Below are positions 58,675-64,000 of a DNA stretch of 64,000 nt, piece after piece; position 1 is the stretch's first letter; every line of letters begins with the position of its first letter. Made by a program: the position numbers and the translations under genes. Origin of the DNA: Phoenix dactylifera (Eukaryota > Streptophyta > Magnoliopsida > Arecales > Arecaceae); contig NW_024068217.1 of NCBI RefSeq assembly GCF_009389715.1, positions 124,001 to 188,000 on the forward strand, written 5' to 3'. The notes below the pieces were generated by a model, which worked only from the letters and a program-made list of their open reading frames with translations, did no database searches and was not told the origin of the DNA.

Positions 58675-60111
58675 ATGACAACCCCACATAACATACTATT
58701 TGCCGAGGGACTTTCCATAAACAGACCTCCACTGTTTGATGGAACTTACTATATTCAATGGAAAGCTAGAATGAAAATTTTTGTTCAATCACAAAACTAT
58801 AAAATGTGGAATATCATTATAAATGGACCTTACACACTTTCTCAAAATGTCAATGAAAAAGACTTAGCACAATTGAATGCTAATGCTATGAACTTTCTAT
58901 ATTGTGCTATCCATGAATCTATATTTCATAAGATTTCTGCATGCTTATCTGCTAAAGAAATCTGGGATACTTTAACAATTATTTATGATAAATCTCAGAT
59001 TAGCTCATATGTGCTTCAATTGCATACTAACAATGAGATTGCAGAATCCTCCACAGTAGCCGAGTCGACTCCCAGTTTGTCCGAGTCGACTCCTAGAGAA
59101 GAACAGTCTGAAGGGCAGAGACACAGTCTTGAAGACCCTGTGAACGAGTCGACTCCAAGTATTTCCGAGTCGACTCCCAAGTTAGCCGAGTCGACTCCAA
59201 CAAGACCCGAGTCGACTCCGAGGTAGAACAGTTCAAAAGACAGAGAATCATCTTTTAGGCCTCTGAGAACGAGACGTCTCCCGAAGATCTCGAGTCGACT
59301 CTCAAGTCAGTCGAGTCGACTCCAAGTAAACTCGAGTCGACTCGAGGAAGAAAGAACAACAAAAAAATTCAAAAGCTTCCTAAAGACAAAGAAGAAGAGG
59401 AAGCAAGAAGAAAGAAAGAAAGAGATAAAAAGGAAGAAAGTTTTGACCAAGGAAGAGTCAAGCAAGGAAATAAAAGCTAGGAGCAACAATGATGATATTA
59501 GCTCCAAGAAACTACAAGAGGTAACTAACTTTTGCTTTATGGCACAAGAAGATAAGGTAAAATTTGAATCTAATTTTACACCAAATGAATTTCATGAAGA
59601 ATTTTCTTATGATGAACTTTTAAATGCTTTTCATGATTTGTATGGCGAATGTAGAAAATTAGCTATGAAAAATAAAAATCTTAAAAAGCTAAATTTAAAA
59701 ATTTCAAAAGAAAGAAATTCTATTGCTGAAATACAAGACAAACTAAATTCTGAAAATAAAAGCTTAAGGTCATTTTCAGAAGAATTGATTCAGAAAAATC
59801 ATAGCTTAATTAAAGAAAATCAAAACTTAAGTAAAGAAATTAATCAATTAAAATCTTTTATTAACAAATTCACCGTAAGTTCAGAACGATTAAAAATGAT
59901 GTTTGAAAGCCAATATGTTGCTTATGATAAATCAAAACTTGGCTTGACTCCTTTACTTAACAATAAATCTCAAGAGAAAAAGGTTATCAATTCACCAAGC
60001 AAACCATTAAATAAGATAACTTATTTCAAACATGAAAAGAATGGGCATAACAACTTTTTCCATCGTTCTAACACAATTAAATCAAATGGTAAAGTTATTA
60101 CTATTAAATAG
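58675..60111 (+). pseudogene. SIRE-like copia gag region with ESTP repeats
   Basis: Opens MTTPHNILFAEGLSINRPPLFDGTYYIQWKARM, a UBN2-type copia gag N-terminus, to IWDTLTIIYD near residue 104. Then the normal gag continuation is replaced by a 7-residue repeat with ESTP, encoded by the palindrome array. A TAG at 59224-59226 interrupts the frame; the same frame then continues (palindromes now read SSRL) through a Lys-rich stretch into FCFMAQEDK, FSYDELLNAFHDLYGECRKL and a long coiled-coil (KNLKKLNLKIS...ENQNLSKEINQLK). TAG at 60109 precedes IWVPKGT and AWVPKM. No zinc knuckle or protease is recognisable. Confidence 0.82.
59062..59343. repeat. 21-bp-period GAGTCGACTC palindrome array (copia gag)
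   Basis: Palindromes start at 59062, 59083, 59146, 59167, 59188 and 59209, all multiples of 21 apart, then GAGACGTCTC (59271), 59292, 59313 and 59334, again 21 apart but shifted by one base relative to the first set. In the first set the repeat reads ESTPxxx; in the second it reads SSRLxxx. Confidence 0.92.
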
Positions 60112-60189
60112 ATTTGGGTTCCAAAAGGAACCATATGTCCTAACTCTCAAGGACTCAGGCAAGCTTGGGTACCCAAAATGAAAATATGA

Positions 60190-63100
60190 GGATGTAGACA
60201 TAGGTGTGCCAAGATACCCATGGAACAAAAGAAACTTAAAATATACTTATGAAAAGTAATTAACAAAAATAATAATAATGAAATCAGTAATCCTTGCATC
60301 TCATCATTATTTTTGCTTTAGTATTTGATATGAATTGCAAGTATTGATCAATTTTGTGATATAGAAAATACTTTTGGAAATATAATCAAATCATTTCATT
60401 TTATAGTATACTTTACTCACTATTGAATAAGTTGCTAAATGATTAATCAATTTATTAAGAATAACTCTATGAATTTTCTATATGCTTGATTGAGAGTTTT
60501 TATCCATGGCATTATTGTTTATTGATCATAGATATGATAATGTGTACTTGGTGTGCTTTTGAATATATGCACTATGAATACCAAGATTAAAGAAACCATC
60601 TTTGGCATATAAAATCAACTCATGCTAGTATGTACTTAATCTCAAAAGACCTTGTCATTGGCTTACTTAGATTATCTTCTGAAAGGTCAAAAATTTGCTA
60701 TGCATGCTAACTAAGGAAACAAACAAGAATCAATTTCTAAATCCAAAGATGTTATTTCCATCACTAAGTTTTCAAAAGCTTACATTGGATTTGTTCTTGG
60801 CAAATAAAATTGAAGTATTTTCTGTATTTGCTAAATCTTGTAAAAGTGTTTCAAATGAAAAAGGTTTCCAAACTGTGAAGATAAAGATCAAGGCACAGTG
60901 TTGAAAACCAAAATCCTGATAAAGTTTATACAGAAAATAATATTAAATCCAATTATTTCAGCACCAAGGACACTATAAGTAAAATAGTGTTAATGGAACT
61001 CTTGAAGAAATGAAAAAGACAATGGTGTATGATAGTCTACTTAAATGATTTTTGTTAAAAGCTATCATCACTGCTTGTCATACATATGATTTCTATTATA
61101 TCTATTTTTGATGAAAACTCCTTTTGATCTTCTGAACAATAGAAAATAAACTATTGCATATCTTTCATATTTTTTAGTCGTACATGTTATGCTTGATATA
61201 TTCTTATGAAAATAATGCCAAATCTGATAGAGATATGTCTATCCTTGGATATCATTCATCAAGCAATGCATATAGAATATTCAATGAAAAGATTTTAGTT
61301 GCAGAAATATCAAGTCATTTTATTCTTTATGAGACTAATGATTTATTATCAAGATACTAAAATCAAATTATATATATATATGGTTAATCTTTTACATATA
61401 ACAATCTGAAAACATGTTAATAATTAGAACCAAATTGAGTTTTTCAGAAATGCACTTAATGAAGAAAAATTGATGACTACTAAAAGACTAAATCAAGAAA
61501 AGATGAAATAGATCTTGATGAAATTCTTGCATGATTAGAAGTAAAGATCACCATTATCATTTGCTTGCTTTATGAGCTTTATATTCTATCAAATGAGTGT
61601 GTAGAATGGACTCCTATGTGCTTACTTTATTAAAGAAGATATATGTTAAATAACCACCATATTTGAAAACACTCATTACAAATATGATAAAGCAATATAT
61701 GATTTGAAACAAGCATCAAAAGCATGATATAAAAGCTTAAGCAACCTTTTTGATAGAAAGTAATAGTGATAAATCTATGCATCAAAAGAAGAATTTGTGA
61801 TATCTTACTTGCTCAAAGTATACATTGATGATATCATTTTTGGTTCTACTAATGGAGATTTATATGAAGATTTTACTAAGCTCATGCAAGGTGAGTTTGA
61901 AATATGTATGATGAATGAATTAACATTTTCTCTCAAACTCCAAATTAAGCCAAACAAGAAAGGAAATCTTCATTGACCAAAGTTAGTCCACAAGACAACT
62001 CTTATAGAAGATTGGCATGAAGAAGGTATGTCTATGACCCCATCTTGTAGAATTTGAAAAGGATGAGCAAAGTAGATCTATTGTTTTAAAGCTGTATTGA
62101 AGCATGATAGAATAATTATTTTATCATACAGCTAGTAGACCAGATTGTATCCTCATTATGTGACCTCGTGAAAGACTTCATTCTAACTTTAATGAATCGT
62201 ATTTTATTGATAACAAATAAATCATAATCTGAAACAACTGTTTAAGATAAGTTGATTAAAATCTAGCTAGCGTGTCTTATTGATAATTATCTTAAGCAAA
62301 TAAATTCTAAACTAAATTGATTTTGAAAATAAGAAATTGATTTAACCTTGATAAATCTTTCTATTGCCTCACATGCTTGTCCTTGAACCATCTTGGTTAA
62401 TGAAACTATTTCTTTAGTTCAAGTGATATGTGCTTGCTTATATTTAGGCAATCTCTTGAGTAAAGTGACTCAATATTCAACTATTGTCATATCTTATATT
62501 GAGTCATCTAGTTAAAAAAAAATATGTTGGATGAATGGTTTGTATCTTGAAGAAACTAATGACTTTCTTTCAAGAAAGAAAAGGAGTTTGTTAATAATGC
62601 AGGATCCTTGAGCAAGAAAATGAGAGATTTCAACTTGAAGGACACCTCCACATAAGATACAATAAACATTCACATGCAAACAAGAGAGAGGACCTTCTTC
62701 AGCCAAAAGTTGATACATAAGAAATCTAGTAGATATTTGACTTGAAGAATGCAGAATGAATCGGTAATTCTAGATATCTCTCTCATAAATTAGCTAAGCA
62801 AAGTCAATAACTTAAATCTTATTGTGGCATGATTAAAATCTTTAAATATTAATTTCTAGATATCATGTCTATATATACATTAATTGACTTATGCTTTTAG
62901 AAATTATTTCATGGTTTGCTCAAACTAAAATATTTCTTTGCCTATATCATAACCATGAAATACACAAGTAAATGCTTAAAATTTTGATTTAAAATAATTT
63001 GTGAGAAGTTATGAATCCTTGAGCACAATAAAAAAGTTGTTTGCATGATATACACCTATATGATACATAAGATTATTTCTTTATTCTGCTCTTCCATGTA

Positions 63101-63300
63101 AATTACTTGAGAATAACAAAAAGAGAGAGAGATAAAGAAAAGAAAATGGATATTATTCAAGAGAAGTAAAATCTAAGTAAAGGCAAATACTCTAATCTTA
63201 AGGAAAAGCAAAACAAACATAATATATTTGGCACATTTGTGAGACTTGTGTGAGCATTCTTTTGGAAGGGATAAAATCCGTAATTAATTACACTTAAACA
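60190..63300 (+). pseudogene. Heavily decayed copia pol and 3' internal region
   Basis: AT-rich, full of stops. The only firm piece is at about 61790-61980: KVYIDDIIFGSTNGDLYEDF then LMQGEFEICMMNELTF, the RT catalytic YVDDI-type motif and following segment. ASRPDCILI near 62128 fits the RNase H region. Protease and integrase were not recognised. Frames at 60695-60904 and 62512-62718 lack motifs. Confidence 0.6.
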
Positions 63301-63354
63301 GGAAGAGTTTGAAGTAAACATTTTAACATTTCTATATTGCTCATCATAGGGATG

Positions 63355-63464
63355 GTGCCAATGGGGAGGCTAGTGGTAGTACCCGGCACTATTTGACCCA
63401 ACTATTCGGTGTAGGGTATATTAGGGACGGCACAAGAGGGAGGCTAGTGGTAGTACCTCGTGCC
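63355..63464 (+). repeat. Pair of stem-swapped hairpins with a conserved loop
   Basis: 63355-63389 has stem GTGCC/GGCAC and 63429-63464 has stem GGCAC/GTGCC; both enclose GGGAGGCTAGTGGTAGTACC. The stems are exchanged left-right while the loop of about 20 nt is identical. Confidence 0.75.
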
Positions 63465-64000
63465 CCTTCCAACTCCACCGGATAGGGAGCAAATAGAGTA
63501 TAGAGCATAAGAAAGTAAAAACGAAAAACAATAACAAAATGTTCGTTAATTGATTAAGAAAAGAAATTCAAAAAAATGAATGACAAAGTAAATGAAAGTA
63601 TATAAGAAGAATCAAGTCAAGTTTTAGTCACTTGGAAACACACCTTAAGGATGAAATCAGTGCAAGATTATATTTAAATAGGGAGAGTTTATTTAAGAAT
63701 TGATTTTGATCCTTGACATGCTCACTCTTAATATTTTAATGCATGACTTAACACATAATATATTTTGCATGTGGCATGATGTCTTGTATTATGGGTTCTC
63801 AATATTTTGTGATGCTCCATACTTGGACAATTTGATTGAATGTTTGAAATACTACATAAAATTTTTGTTTGGTATTATTGAAAAGAAAATTCAGATTTGT
63901 CGTTCACAATCATCGTTAAAATCTGATAGTTGAATAAATCTGTAAAAAGGAGAAGAGAAGTATATCTCTATATAGGCAAAATGAATTGAGTTTGTTTTAT
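63465..64000. other. AT-rich right edge, probably still inside the copia element
   Basis: No motif recognised. The 77-codon frame at 63700-63933 has no family features. No 3' LTR start found before the window ends. Confidence 0.4.

Larger units (their letters stand above)
56963..64000 (+). mobile_element. SIRE-like Ty1/copia element, 5' LTR and internal part (runs off window)
   Basis: 5' LTR 56963-58611, primer-type TGGTATCAAAGCAGG at 58614, gag region 58675-60111 and a strongly decayed pol with an RT trace near 61815. The 3' LTR is not in the window. The gag words FMAQED and IWVPKGT plus AWVPKM, and the LTR words GGGGAGTGGATGTAGG and CACCGAACCACTATA, are characteristic of the SIRE/Maximus lineage (established for plant copia elements). 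Inserted into the hAT element; the 5 bp left of the LTR are ACTAA. Confidence 0.85.

Noticed and set aside
57152-59343. CRISPR-like array (regular short repeats with spacers)
   Set aside because: Repeat is a 10-bp palindrome with 11-bp spacers inside plant retrotransposons; no cas genes and the host is eukaryotic.

Overview
This is a repeat-rich plant nuclear window with no prokaryotic features. Gene structure (GT-AG intron, CT-rich leader, AATAAA signals) and the mix of Tekay-, Athila- and SIRE-like LTR retrotransposons, hAT elements and L1-type LINEs fit a monocot, perhaps a palm. The palm assignment is inference and not proven by the sequence. Only three protein-coding genes look intact: an F-box/leucine-rich-repeat gene (26356-28937, one intron), a Kunitz-type protease inhibitor gene (36137-36730) and a cytosolic sulfotransferase gene (51956-52978). 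They share no obvious pathway and sit as islands between mobile elements.

Layout. 1-16540 is a G-poor, strand-asymmetric host block split by two dated-by-structure insertions: a complete but dead Ty3 chromovirus (1031-11003, target duplication CCCTC) and a reverse-oriented solo LTR (11323-13948, duplication ATAAC). 16542-19782 is a tandem array of a miniature LTR element (four 137-bp LTRs, three short internal domains, outer duplication ATATT); a second solo LTR (16678-18870, duplication GTTAC) landed inside its first LTR. 19788-26280 is unassigned sequence, then very AT-rich diverged repeats. The F-box gene follows. 29.9-34.4 kb carries hAT-type miniature elements, two LINE 3' ends and a tandem duplication in which one copy gained a long TA run. 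The Kunitz gene is at 36 kb. 39137-40737 is a complete non-autonomous hAT element with perfect 8-bp duplications that carries exon fragments of a long-chain acyl-CoA synthetase gene, with introns retained. 43.6-50.6 kb is a degraded Athila-like Ty3 element; the sulfotransferase follows it. From 54801 to the right edge a hAT transposase copy is interrupted at 56963 by a SIRE-like copia element that runs off the window.

Most interesting signals. (i) A 10-bp palindrome, GAGTCGACTC, recurs at an exact 21-bp period in the LTR of the Ty3 element and in both the LTR and the gag region of the unrelated copia element. (ii) The copia LTR has eight consecutive short hairpins whose stems change in a compensatory way while the loop stays conserved; a similar stem-swapped pair lies near 63.4 kb. 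(iii) The gene-capturing hAT element. (iv) The tandem miniature-LTR array. (v) Premature stops in the retroelements are mostly TAG at positions where CAG is the likely ancestor, as expected from decay of methylated CHG sites.
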